Assembly (NCBI RefSeq): GCF_020532625.1
Contig: NZ_JAJAUY010000005.1
Span: 1 to 64,000 of the forward strand
Direction of reading: 5' to 3'
DNA: 64,000 nucleotides
DNA from: Streptomyces antimicrobicus
GTDB lineage: Bacteria > Actinomycetota > Actinomycetes > Streptomycetales > Streptomycetaceae
In this document: in pieces, positions 46,103 to 53,949 of the stretch
How the letters are laid out: each line of letters opens with the position of its first letter
Position numbering within the stretch: position 1 is the first letter of the stretch
Made by a program: the position numbers and the translations under genes
Notes under the pieces: model-generated
Seen by the model: the letters and a program-made list of their open reading frames with translations, nothing else
Told to the model about the DNA's origin: nothing
The model's database searches: none

Positions 46103-46279
46103 GGAACCGTCCTCGTGGGAGTCGCGGGAGATCGATGGCGGTTCCGGCGGACACGGGAAGAGGAAGAAGAGAGAATCCGGAACCACCCACACACTACTGA
46201 AGCCGGAAGCCCTTCGGCGAACAACTACCCTTGTGCTGAACACATGTGACTGCCAGTTCGCACCCATCGATGGAGCTTT
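46103..46279. promoter_or_regulatory. Divergent promoter region of kinase and TetM-like genes
   Basis: GGTTCCGG (46140-46147) and CCGGAACC (46177-46184) form an 8-bp inverted repeat with 29 bases between, and a third GGAACC copy lies at 46103-46108 beside the kinase start. The region also holds an AG-rich stretch (46157-46172). A ribosome-binding site GGAG precedes the ATG at 46280. No gene is seen. Confidence 0.35.
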
Positions 46280-48334
46280 ATGCCCCCGATCAATCTTGGA
46301 ATCCTGGCGCACGTCGACGCCGGGAAGACAAGTCTCACCGAACGTCTCCTGTTCGAGGCGGGAGTGGTCGACCACATCGGCAGCGTGGACGACGGCACCA
46401 CCCGTACCGACTCCATGGATCTGGAACGCCGCCGGGGCATCACCATCCGGGCCGCGGTGACCTCGCTCCAGATCGGCGACGTGCCCGTCAACATCCTGGA
46501 CACCCCGGGGCACCCGGACTTCATCGCCGAGGTGGAGCGGTCCCTGCACGTGCTGGACGCGGCGGTGCTCGTGCTGTCCTCCGTCGAGGGCGTGCAGCCG
46601 CAGACCGTCATCCTCTGGCGCGCGCTGCGCCGCATGAACGTGCCCACCGTGCTGTTCATCAACAAGATCGATCGTGGTGGCGCCGACGTGGACCGGGTCG
46701 TCGAGCAGATCCGCCGCCGCCTCTCCCCTGCCGCCCTGCCGCTGAGCCGGGCGATCGGCCAGGGCCGTGCGGACGCACGCGCCGAGGCGCTGCCCCTCGA
46801 CGACGCGTCCTTGGTGGAGACGGTCGCCGACGTGGACGACACGGTGATGGAGGCGTGGCTGGAGGGCGAGGAGATCGCACCGGAGCAGATCCGCGCGGCG
46901 ATGCGGCGCGCGGTCCCGGCCGGGGCCCTGTTCCCGGTGCTCTGCGGCTCGGCTTTCACCGGCGCAGGGATCGAGGACCTCCAGGATGCGATCACCTCGC
47001 TCCTGAAGCCCTCGGAGGAGCACGTGAGCGGGCTCGCGGAGGGGGCCGTGGCGGGGACGGCGGAAGGGGCCGAGGCGGATCCCGAGGAGGGGTACGCCGA
47101 CGGGTCCACGGGCAGGCCCGGCACCGCCCGGTCGGCCACCGTCTTCTCCGTCGACCACGACGCGCGCGGCAGGCGGGTCTGGATGCGCCTGTGGGGCGGC
47201 GAACTCGCGATCCGCGACACGATCCCGGTGTCGGCGACCAAGGCCGAGCGCGTCACCGAGCTCTGCATCCCCGGGCCGGGCGGACTCGCCGTCGCCCGGC
47301 GGGCGTTCAGCGGCGACATCGTCGCGGTACGCGGCCTGTCGACCGCCCGCATCGGACACGTCATCGGCACCCCACCGCCGAGGCTCCCCCCGAAGTTCCC
47401 CCCGGCGACGATGGTCGCGGCGCTGGAGCCCGTGGACCCCACCCAGCGCGGCGCGCTGTTCACCGCCCTCAGCGTCCTGGGAGACGAGGACCCGCTCATC
47501 GAGCCGAGGCTCGACGAGCTCGACGGCAGCGCGCGCATCCGCATCCACGGGGAGGTGCAGAAGGAGGTCGTCGTCACCGTCCTGGAGGAGCGCTTCGGCG
47601 TCCGCACGGTCTTCCGCGACACCTCGGTGATCTGCATCGAGCGCGTCCTCGGCTCGGCGACCGCCCTCGAGGAGATGGACAAGGACGGCAACCCCTACCT
47701 CGCCACGCTCGGCCTGCGGCTGGAGGCCGGCGAGACCGGTAGCGGGATCACCTTCCACCCGGGCATCGAGCGGGGAAACCTGCCCGCGGCCTTCATCAGC
47801 GCCTGCGAGGAGGGCGTGCGGTGGGCCCTGGAACAGGGCCTGCACGGCTGGCCCGTCACGGACTGCAAGGTGACCATGACGGCCTCCGGCTACTGCCCGC
47901 GCCAGAGCCACGCGCACCAGAGCTTCAACAAGGCGATGTCCACGGTCGGCGCCGACTTCCGCAACCTGGCGCCCGTCGTCCTCATGGCCTGCCTGGAGAA
48001 GGCCAGGACGCAGGTCTGCCAGCCGATCGAGCGGTTCGAGCTGGAGACGCCCGAGCCGACGCTGCGGATGCTCATGAAGACGCTCGGGCGGCTCGGCGCG
48101 ACCACGGAGTCCGTCACGGAGTCCCTCGGCTACACCCGCCTGGTCGGCTTCATCCCTTCGGCACGCATCGCGGAACTCGCCGCCGCCCTGCCCAACATCA
48201 CCGGAGGCGAGGGCGTGCTGACCAGCCGCCCGGACCACTACTCCGCGTTCCAGGGGGACGAGGTGCCGACGCGGCAGCGCGCCGGGACCGACCCCCGCGA
48301 GCGAGCACTGTGGTTCCAGGCGATGCCGCGCTGA
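46280..48334 (+). CDS. TetM/OtrA-like ribosomal protection GTPase
   Basis: A 684-aa EF-G paralogue. The G-domain motifs are AHVDAGKTSL (G1), RRRGITI (G2), DTPGHPDF (G3) and NKID (G4). Later domains align with EF-G II to V, as in the tetracycline-resistance ribosomal protection proteins TetM, TetO and Streptomyces OtrA. A low-complexity Ala/Glu/Gly insert near residues 245-280 is unusual. These proteins displace antibiotics from the ribosomal A-site region. As a cluster gene it suggests that the product inhibits translation and that this protein protects the producer, although OtrA-like genes also occur outside clusters. Confidence 0.92.
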   Translation: MPPINLGILAHVDAGKTSLTERLLFEAGVVDHIGSVDDGTTRTDSMDLERRRGITIRAAVTSLQIGDVPVNILDTPGHPDFIAEVERSLHVLDAAVLVLSSVEGVQPQTVILWRALRRMNVPTVLFINKIDRGGADVDRVVEQIRRRLSPAALPLSRAIGQGRADARAEALPLDDASLVETVADVDDTVMEAWLEGEEIAPEQIRAAMRRAVPAGALFPVLCGSAFTGAGIEDLQDAITSLLKPSEEHVSGLAEGAVAGTAEGAEADPEEGYADGSTGRPGTARSATVFSVDHDARGRRVWMRLWGGELAIRDTIPVSATKAERVTELCIPGPGGLAVARRAFSGDIVAVRGLSTARIGHVIGTPPPRLPPKFPPATMVAALEPVDPTQRGALFTALSVLGDEDPLIEPRLDELDGSARIRIHGEVQKEVVVTVLEERFGVRTVFRDTSVICIERVLGSATALEEMDKDGNPYLATLGLRLEAGETGSGITFHPGIERGNLPAAFISACEEGVRWALEQGLHGWPVTDCKVTMTASGYCPRQSHAHQSFNKAMSTVGADFRNLAPVVLMACLEKARTQVCQPIERFELETPEPTLRMLMKTLGRLGATTESVTESLGYTRLVGFIPSARIAELAAALPNITGGEGVLTSRPDHYSAFQGDEVPTRQRAGTDPRERALWFQAMPR

Positions 48335-48351
48335 TCCGGAGAAGGGAAGGA

Positions 48352-48388
48352 GAGGGGGCTCCCCGCCATGACGGCGGGGAGCCCCCTC
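48352..48388. terminator. 16-bp perfect hairpin between convergent genes
   Basis: GAGGGGGCTCCCCGCC (48352-48367) pairs perfectly with 48373-48388 around the loop ATGAC, between the TetM-like gene and the convergent stand-alone C domain gene. It can stop transcription from both sides. Confidence 0.85.
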
Positions 48389-48403
48389 GCGTCGCCCGGC
48401 CGC

Positions 48404-49723
48404 TCAGCCGGTCAGCTGCTCGCAGAGGTCCGCGAGCGTCGCGCACAGCCGGGTCAGGAACTCCTCGCTCGCGGCCACGTCGAACCGCGTGGGATCGAAC
48501 TCGCACTCCAGACGGCACGTGTCGTCGTCGTACATCATGGCGACGACCTGGAACGTCCCCATGAACGACTCGTACTCGCCGGAGGTCTCCACGGGCGGCA
48601 GCCCGTGGGACGGCTGCTCCCACGGCATGTAGTTCACCAGCCACTGCGCCGGACGCCGGGTGAGCGTGTCGTCGCCCGGCCCGCCGAAGGCCTGAAGGAG
48701 GTAGTCCCACGGGGTCGTCTGGTGGGGCACCAGACTCATCCAGGTCTCCCGCGCGTGCCGCACGGCGGTCAGCGGTGCACTGAGGTCCGGCCCGCTCAGC
48801 CGCACCGGCATGTTGTCGGAGAAGCAGCCCAGCGTGTCCAGGTGCGCCATCGGGCGCCCGGTCATGTTGACCCGGAAGGTGACGTCCGGCTCGGCGCCCA
48901 TCGCGACGGCCGTGGAGGCCACCGCGCCGAGGACGAGCACGAAGGGCGTCGTACGGAGCTTGGCTGCCGCCCGCTTCAGCCGGGACGCCGGGACCGGCGC
49001 CGGCCGCCGCAGGCTCCACACCCTGCCGCTCGGCTCCCCTTCCGGGGCGATGCAGAAGGGCACCTTGAGGGCCTGGTCGGGCGTGGTGTCCTTCAGCCGG
49101 GCGGCCCAGAACTCGTGGGACGGCCCGATCCCCTCGGCGGGGTCCGGGAAGGTCTCGCGCTGCCAGCGCACCCAGTCGTGGTGCGAGCCGGACGGCACCT
49201 CGGCGCCGGGCATCGGCGCGAGCAGGAGATCGGTGACCGCCTGCTGGCTCAGGCCGTCGGTGATCAGGTGGTCCATGCCGACCACCAGATACCTGGCCGG
49301 GCCGTCCGAGCCGTCCGGGAGGGTGACCAGCGTGGCGTTCCACAGCGGTGCGCCGGAGCCGTCGAAGGGCGTGCGCTCGTTCTGGCGGACGAAGGCGTTC
49401 AGCTCGTCGGGCGAGGCCAGGTCGGCCGACGCCAGCGGCAGTTCGATCTCGTCCGCGTAGAAGAGCCGTCCCTCGTCGAGCGACAGCTCGACGATCCGCA
49501 TGGCGTCCTGCCGTGCCGTGATCAGCTCAAGGCGGCGGCGGATCTCCTCGTCGGTCAGGTCCTCGCCCAGCGGCAGGGCCGTGACGAGGTTCAGCGGCCG
49601 TTCGCCGCCGCGCAGGACGGCCCGGCGCAGCCGGCCCTCCTGCTGCCAGGACAGCGGCCCCTCACGGCCGGAGGCCGTCGCCCCGCGCGAAAGCGCCGGG
49701 CGACGGCCTGCGTCGTTGCTCAC
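48404..49723 (-). CDS. Stand-alone NRPS condensation domain
   Basis: A 439-aa free condensation domain. GTG 49723 starts 17 bases after the LamG gene stop. The active-site motif reads MDHLITDGLS: the second His and the Asp-Gly of HHxxxDG are kept but the first His is Asp. The later motifs (FRVNMTGRP, DNMPVRL) are typical for condensation enzymes. A free C domain must take both partners from separate carriers. It is the last gene of the long minus-strand operon. It could form the amide or ester between the A-T-loaded residue and the nucleoside or sugar part, or release the product. Confidence 0.88.
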   Translation of the reverse strand: MSNDAGRRPALSRGATASGREGPLSWQQEGRLRRAVLRGGERPLNLVTALPLGEDLTDEEIRRRLELITARQDAMRIVELSLDEGRLFYADEIELPLASADLASPDELNAFVRQNERTPFDGSGAPLWNATLVTLPDGSDGPARYLVVGMDHLITDGLSQQAVTDLLLAPMPGAEVPSGSHHDWVRWQRETFPDPAEGIGPSHEFWAARLKDTTPDQALKVPFCIAPEGEPSGRVWSLRRPAPVPASRLKRAAAKLRTTPFVLVLGAVASTAVAMGAEPDVTFRVNMTGRPMAHLDTLGCFSDNMPVRLSGPDLSAPLTAVRHARETWMSLVPHQTTPWDYLLQAFGGPGDDTLTRRPAQWLVNYMPWEQPSHGLPPVETSGEYESFMGTFQVVAMMYDDDTCRLECEFDPTRFDVAASEEFLTRLCATLADLCEQLTG

Positions 49724-49740
49724 TTCGTTCGTCTCCGCGC

Positions 49741-50517
49741 CTACTCGCCCGCGAGCCGACCGCGCTCGTACAGGCTGGTCGCGTCGGCCTCGGTCAGGAC
49801 GCCGGAGTAGATGCGGACCGGGCCGACCGAGCCGGGCCACTGGTCGACGTACTCGTCACGGAACCAGGCGTGTCCGAGCTGGACGCTCAGGTCGCCGTTC
49901 CACTTCGGCCAGCCCTCCGGGAGCTTCTCCTCGCCGCGGTCGGCATGGGTCGGCACGTAGATGCGCGCGGCGCCGGCCTCGAGGTCGTACACGCCGACGA
50001 CGAAGACCCACTGGTCGACCTCTGCGGACGCGAGCTCCTTGGAGGAGTGCGCGTGGATCCAGTCGACGGGGCCGTCGTCCGAGCCGTCGATCGGGGAGAC
50101 GGTGAAGTTCCAGTGCATGTGGAAGTCGCCGGTGCCCTCACCGCCGTACTCGATGTTCCGCACGCCGAGGTAGAAGGGGCTGTGGTACGAGCCGTTCTGC
50201 GCGACGGCGGTCCAGGCGTACCAGTCCTTCGGGAAGGCCGGCTCGGCGCCGGTGAGGGCGCTGTCCAGGCGGAGCCAGGCGGCCACGCTGAAGCTCTGGT
50301 CGGTGGCCACGGCGCCGCTCTCGCTGGCGAAGCTCAGCGAGTCGCTGAAGGAGAGGGCACCGGCGGTGCCCTCCGGGCCGCTCACCCAGTTCGCCTCGCC
50401 GGCCGTCGTGAGGGTCAGGCCGTTGCCGGAGGAGTCGGTGACGCTGCTGCCCGACCCGTCGGTCATCTCCCAGAAGCCCTTGAGGACGGGGCGGTTGTTG
50501 TTCTCGGCGTCAGTCAT
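49741..50517 (-). CDS. LamG/concanavalin A-like jelly-roll protein
   Basis: A 258-aa protein without signal peptide or membrane helix, so presumably cytoplasmic. Its pattern (GALSFSDSLSF, SFSVAAWLRL, WVFVVGVYD, DQWPGSVGPVRIYSGVLTEADA) is the LamG-like fold typical of secreted carbohydrate-binding proteins. In a biosynthetic operon it could be a lectin-like chaperone, a carrier of the product, or an enzyme on a related fold; none is demonstrated. ATG 50517 is chosen; a GTG three codons earlier is possible. It lies 38 bases after the hydrolase stop, with a 9-bp triplicate repeat between. Confidence 0.75.
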   Translation of the reverse strand: MTDAENNNRPVLKGFWEMTDGSGSSVTDSSGNGLTLTTAGEANWVSGPEGTAGALSFSDSLSFASESGAVATDQSFSVAAWLRLDSALTGAEPAFPKDWYAWTAVAQNGSYHSPFYLGVRNIEYGGEGTGDFHMHWNFTVSPIDGSDDGPVDWIHAHSSKELASAEVDQWVFVVGVYDLEAGAARIYVPTHADRGEEKLPEGWPKWNGDLSVQLGHAWFRDEYVDQWPGSVGPVRIYSGVLTEADATSLYERGRLAGE

Positions 50518-50534
50518 CGCACTCACATTTCTGT

Positions 50535-50561
50535 CGTTCAACTCGTTCAACTCGTTCAACT
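50535..50561. repeat. Three 9-bp repeats creating triple in-frame stops
   Basis: CGTTCAACT occurs three times without gap (50535-50543, 50544-50552, 50553-50561). On the minus strand the unit reads AGT TGA ACG in the frame of the hydrolase, so the first copy supplies its stop codon and the others two more in-frame TGA codons. Confidence 0.85.
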
Positions 50562-51584
50562 CGTCACGTGATTCGTGTCGTTCATGTGGTCCGTACGGTC
50601 CGCGGCCGCGAACAGCCGCCGCAGCCAGTCGGCCCGTGCACGCCGGGCCGTGTGGGAGACCGTCGCGTCGGGCACCCACTCGTCGAAGCTGTGGAACGCC
50701 CCTCCCCAGACGTGCAGTTCGGCGTCGACGCCCTCGGCGCTGAGGCGTGCGGCGTACGAGATGGTCTCGTCGCGCAGTGCCTCGAAGGCACCGACCTCCA
50801 CGTACGCGGGCGGCAGCCCGGCCAGGGACGCGGCGCGGGCCGGGGCCGCGTAGGGCGAGACGTCGGGTCCGCCCCTGCGGTCGCCGAGGAGGGCGGTCCA
50901 GCCCGTGACGCTCGACGTCGAGTCCCAGATGCCGTGTCCGTCCATCTGGCGGGAGGAGCGGGAGTCGACGCGGTCGTCGGTCATGGGGCAGAGCAGGAGC
51001 TGTCCCATGACCGACACCTCACCGGTGTCCCGTGCCTTCAGCGCGACGCCGGCGGCCAGGGCGCCTCCGGCGCTGGCGCCGGTGACGAAGACGCGCTCCG
51101 GGTCGAGCCCGAACCGGTCCGCGTTCTCGATCGTCCAGACCAGACCCGCGTAGCAGTCGTCGACGGGGGTCGGGTCGGGGTGCTCGGGGGCGAGCCGGTA
51201 GTCGATGCTCACCACCGCGATGCCCAGTTCCTGAGCCTGGTCGAGATCGCGGCTGAGCTCGGCGCTCCGGTTGTGCCCGGCGAACATCCCGCCGCCGTGG
51301 ATGGCGTACGCGACGGGCACCGGCCCGGTCGCGCCCGTCGGTCGCGCGATCAGCACCGAGACCGCCCCCGAGGGGTCGCGGTCGAGGAGCTTCTCCGTCG
51401 TGAGCGTGAAGGCGCCGTCCCGGGTGATCTCCGCGTCGGTCAGCCGCGCCTCGGCGACGCGCTTGCGGTCGGCCAGGATGCGGTCGGGCGTGATGGACGA
51501 CGGGCGTCGGCTCAGGATGTCCCGCAACGGCCCGGCCAGTTCGTGGTCGACCGGCGGGACCCGGAGGGTCTCGGCGGCCGTCAT
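50556..51584 (-). CDS. HSL-type alpha/beta hydrolase
   Basis: A 342-aa hydrolase of the hormone-sensitive-lipase family: oxyanion motif HGGGMFAG, nucleophile Ser in GASAGG, and the C-terminal His in GAFHSFDEW. ATG 51584 overlaps the TauD-like gene stop by 4 bases (ATGA), giving translational coupling. It might hydrolyse an ester or amide protecting group, act as an off-loading esterase in place of the missing integrated thioesterase, or detoxify the product. The polar C-terminal end (TNHVTS) is set by the repeat-borne stop. Confidence 0.9.
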   Translation of the reverse strand: MTAAETLRVPPVDHELAGPLRDILSRRPSSITPDRILADRKRVAEARLTDAEITRDGAFTLTTEKLLDRDPSGAVSVLIARPTGATGPVPVAYAIHGGGMFAGHNRSAELSRDLDQAQELGIAVVSIDYRLAPEHPDPTPVDDCYAGLVWTIENADRFGLDPERVFVTGASAGGALAAGVALKARDTGEVSVMGQLLLCPMTDDRVDSRSSRQMDGHGIWDSTSSVTGWTALLGDRRGGPDVSPYAAPARAASLAGLPPAYVEVGAFEALRDETISYAARLSAEGVDAELHVWGGAFHSFDEWVPDATVSHTARRARADWLRRLFAAADRTDHMNDTNHVTS

Positions 51585-52597
51585 GACGCCGACTCCGGCT
51601 GCGGATGGCGGACGTGCAGCGTGCGGAACAGGCAGCGGCGGTTGACGGAGGAGTCCTCGTAGGCCGTACGCCCGTGGGAGAGGCGGGTGTTGTCGAAGAT
51701 GACGGCCTGGTTCTCCCGCAGCCTGACCGTGCGGTAGTACGGCGATCCCGGCCGGGCCGCCTCGGCGAGGGCCGCGAGGCCGCGCGCGAAGTCCTCGGGG
51801 GACACGTCGTCGACCGTCCGGAAGGAGTCGGTGTCGGTCAGGCAGTAGTGGCCGACGAGCCGGTCCTCGATCACCGCGTACACGGGGCCGGTCTTCGCCT
51901 CGTCGCTGCCGTTGATGTTGGCGCGTCGCACCAGCACCCGGGGGTGCGCCAGGGTGAGGGCCGCCGGGAGGTCGGTGCGCAGCAGCTCGGCGTAGGCGCC
52001 GACCGAGTCGAAGAAGGTGTTGACGCCGCCCTGCACCGCCGGCGTCTGGCAGGACATCAGCGTGGCCTTGATCAGGCCCATGGGCTGGAGCGTGCCGTCG
52101 ACGTGCAGTTCCTGGCCGACGGAGCGGCCGAAGGACGGGTGGTTCGCCGCCTCGGTACCGGCGTTCACGCCGGCCGAGATGACGGAGACCGGCGGGGCGA
52201 CGCGGTTGCCCAGGGTGTAGAGCTTCGGGACGAAGGGCTCGCCGAGGCCGAGCGCCTTGCAGGCCAGCAGGTGGGTCTCCTCGGTGACCCGCTCGTCGGT
52301 GAATTCGACGATCGCGAAGCCGTGGGCGTCGTACCGGCGGGCCAGTTCCTTGCCCGCGGCGCCGGAGAGTTCCGAGGCGCCCCGGGCGGTCAGCGGCCGG
52401 TCCGGGAGGTCGGCGAAGGCCGGGGTGACATGCGCGGCGGCACGCGTCAGCTCGGCGGTGAACGCCTCGGTGCCGTACGCGGCCCCGGAACCGTACGAGA
52501 TCTCGGTGCCGTGTGGGGTGTCGGTGTCGTGCGTGGTCTGGGTGTCGTGCGTGGTCTCGGTGTCGTGCATGGTCAAGGCATCCCTCGGCTCGTTCAC
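51581..52597 (-). CDS. TauD-like 2-oxoglutarate dioxygenase (second copy, LipL-like candidate)
   Basis: A 338-aa oxygenase. GTG 52597 overlaps the phosphorylase stop (GTGA), so I prefer it over ATG 52570. Residues 11-34 are four HDTxTT-like hexapeptide repeats. The catalytic part has His165 and Asp167 in ELHVDGTLQ and the distal His308 in LSHGRTAY with Arg residues after it. It is clearly distinct from the first TauD copy. LipL and Cpr19, which oxidise UMP to uridine-5'-aldehyde, are TauD-like. The coupling to a class III aminotransferase and a nucleoside phosphorylase makes that reaction a serious candidate here. Function is inference; the family is clear. Confidence 0.88.
   Translation of the reverse strand: MNEPRDALTMHDTETTHDTQTTHDTDTPHGTEISYGSGAAYGTEAFTAELTRAAAHVTPAFADLPDRPLTARGASELSGAAGKELARRYDAHGFAIVEFTDERVTEETHLLACKALGLGEPFVPKLYTLGNRVAPPVSVISAGVNAGTEAANHPSFGRSVGQELHVDGTLQPMGLIKATLMSCQTPAVQGGVNTFFDSVGAYAELLRTDLPAALTLAHPRVLVRRANINGSDEAKTGPVYAVIEDRLVGHYCLTDTDSFRTVDDVSPEDFARGLAALAEAARPGSPYYRTVRLRENQAVIFDNTRLSHGRTAYEDSSVNRRCLFRTLHVRHPQPESAS
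52496..52567 (-). repeat. 18-bp in-frame repeats in the TauD-like gene
   Basis: Four 18-bp units encode HDTETT, HDTQTT, HDTDTP and HGTEIS near the N-terminus. The first three are nearly identical at DNA level (consensus on the plus strand GTCGTGCGTGGTCTSGGT). The segment is probably disordered. Confidence 0.75.
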
Positions 52598-53949
52598 GGA
52601 GCGTCCGCCACGTCGTTCGACCGGATGCGGTCCCGCACCGCGAGGGGTGGTGTGCATTGCTGATCACGGATCACGAAGGCCTGGGTGACCTCATCGACGG
52701 CCGGGCGCACGTCGCCGCCGTTGTGGTGGATCTCCGCCAGGACGGTGCCTGCCGTCACGTGGTCGCCGATGCGGTGGTTCACGAGGATGCCCGCCCCGTG
52801 GTCGAGGGGGGCGTCGGCGGAGATCCGGCCCGCGCCGACGCGCAGCCCGGCCCCGCCGATGCGGCGCGCGGAGACCTCGTGGATCCAGCCGTCGCGGTCG
52901 GCACGGACCTCCGTGACGTCACGCGCGGCCGGGAGGAGTCCCGGGTCTTCCAGGCAGGCCCGGTCCGCGCCCTGGAGCTCCGCCCAGCGCAGGAACTGTT
53001 CGAGCGCGGCACCGGAGGAGATCGCCTCGGCGACCCGCTCGTCGGCGGCCTCGTCCGACAGCTCCGGAAGGGCGCTCTGGAGCATGACCCGGGAGAGCAG
53101 GGCGCAGGTCTCGGAGACTCCCCTGACGTGCTCGCCGCCGAGGACCGCGAGGGCTTCCTTGATCTCCAGGGCGTTGCCGACCGCCCGGCCCATGGGCTGG
53201 GTCATGTCGGTCAGCATGGCTTCGCACCGCAGGCCGAGGCGTCCGCCGAGACCGACCATGGTCCGGGCGAGTTCGGCCGCCGCGTCGTAGTCGGCGATGA
53301 GGGCGCCGTCGCCGTACTTCACGTCGAGGACGACGCGGTCGGCGCCGACCGCCAGCTTCTTGCTGATGATGCTGGCGGCGATCAGGGGGATGCTCTCCAC
53401 CGTCGCGGTCACGTCGCGCAGGGAGTACGTGACGGCGTCGCCCGGGGCCAGGTCGTCGCTCTGTCCGGCGATCACCATGCCGGCCTGGGCGGCGACGCTT
53501 CGGAGCTCGTCGGCGTCCAGCGCGAGCCGGAGGCCGGGCACGGACTCCAGCTTGTCGACGGTCCCGCCGGCGTATCCGAGGCCGCGTCCGCTGAGCTTGA
53601 CCACGGGCACGCCGCAGGCGGCGACGACGGGGACGACGATCAGGGTGGCCTTGTCGCCCACTCCGCCCGTGCTGTGCTTGTCGACCACCGGGCGGGCCGG
53701 GTTTCCGAGCTGGAGCCGCTTGCCGGTGTCGACGTACGCGAGGGCGAGGGCGGCCGTCTCGCTGAGGTCCATGCCCGTGCAGGCGACGGTCGCCAGCCAG
53801 GCCGACATCTGGTGGTCGGCGATCCGGCCGTCGACGAAGTCGTGCACCAGGCGCCGTACCGATTCCTCGGTCAGCGTCCGCCCCTCGCGCTTGGCGCTGA
53901 TCGCCGCCTGGACGTGGAGCGAGGCTTCGGGATCGATGCCCGCGCTCAT
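52594..53949 (-). CDS. Pyrimidine-nucleoside (thymidine) phosphorylase
   Basis: A 451-aa enzyme with the family signature VKLSGRGLGYAGGTVDKLES-type region and the phosphate-binding KHSTGGVGDK. The length matches bacterial DeoA/Pdp. It cleaves pyrimidine nucleosides with phosphate to base and (deoxy)ribose 1-phosphate. ATG 53949 overlaps the aminotransferase stop by 4 bases and its own stop overlaps the next start, so it is locked into the biosynthetic operon rather than being a housekeeping salvage gene. By analogy with LipP it may release uracil from 5'-amino-5'-deoxyuridine to give 5-amino-5-deoxyribose 1-phosphate; supply of a free base is the alternative. Confidence 0.93.
   Translation of the reverse strand: MSAGIDPEASLHVQAAISAKREGRTLTEESVRRLVHDFVDGRIADHQMSAWLATVACTGMDLSETAALALAYVDTGKRLQLGNPARPVVDKHSTGGVGDKATLIVVPVVAACGVPVVKLSGRGLGYAGGTVDKLESVPGLRLALDADELRSVAAQAGMVIAGQSDDLAPGDAVTYSLRDVTATVESIPLIAASIISKKLAVGADRVVLDVKYGDGALIADYDAAAELARTMVGLGGRLGLRCEAMLTDMTQPMGRAVGNALEIKEALAVLGGEHVRGVSETCALLSRVMLQSALPELSDEAADERVAEAISSGAALEQFLRWAELQGADRACLEDPGLLPAARDVTEVRADRDGWIHEVSARRIGGAGLRVGAGRISADAPLDHGAGILVNHRIGDHVTAGTVLAEIHHNGGDVRPAVDEVTQAFVIRDQQCTPPLAVRDRIRSNDVADAP

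Noticed and set aside
52570..52597. ATG 52570 as the start of the second TauD-like gene
   Set aside because: GTG 52597 overlaps the preceding stop in the same 4-nt way as the other genes of the operon; the ATG has a more distant ribosome-binding site, though it cannot be excluded.
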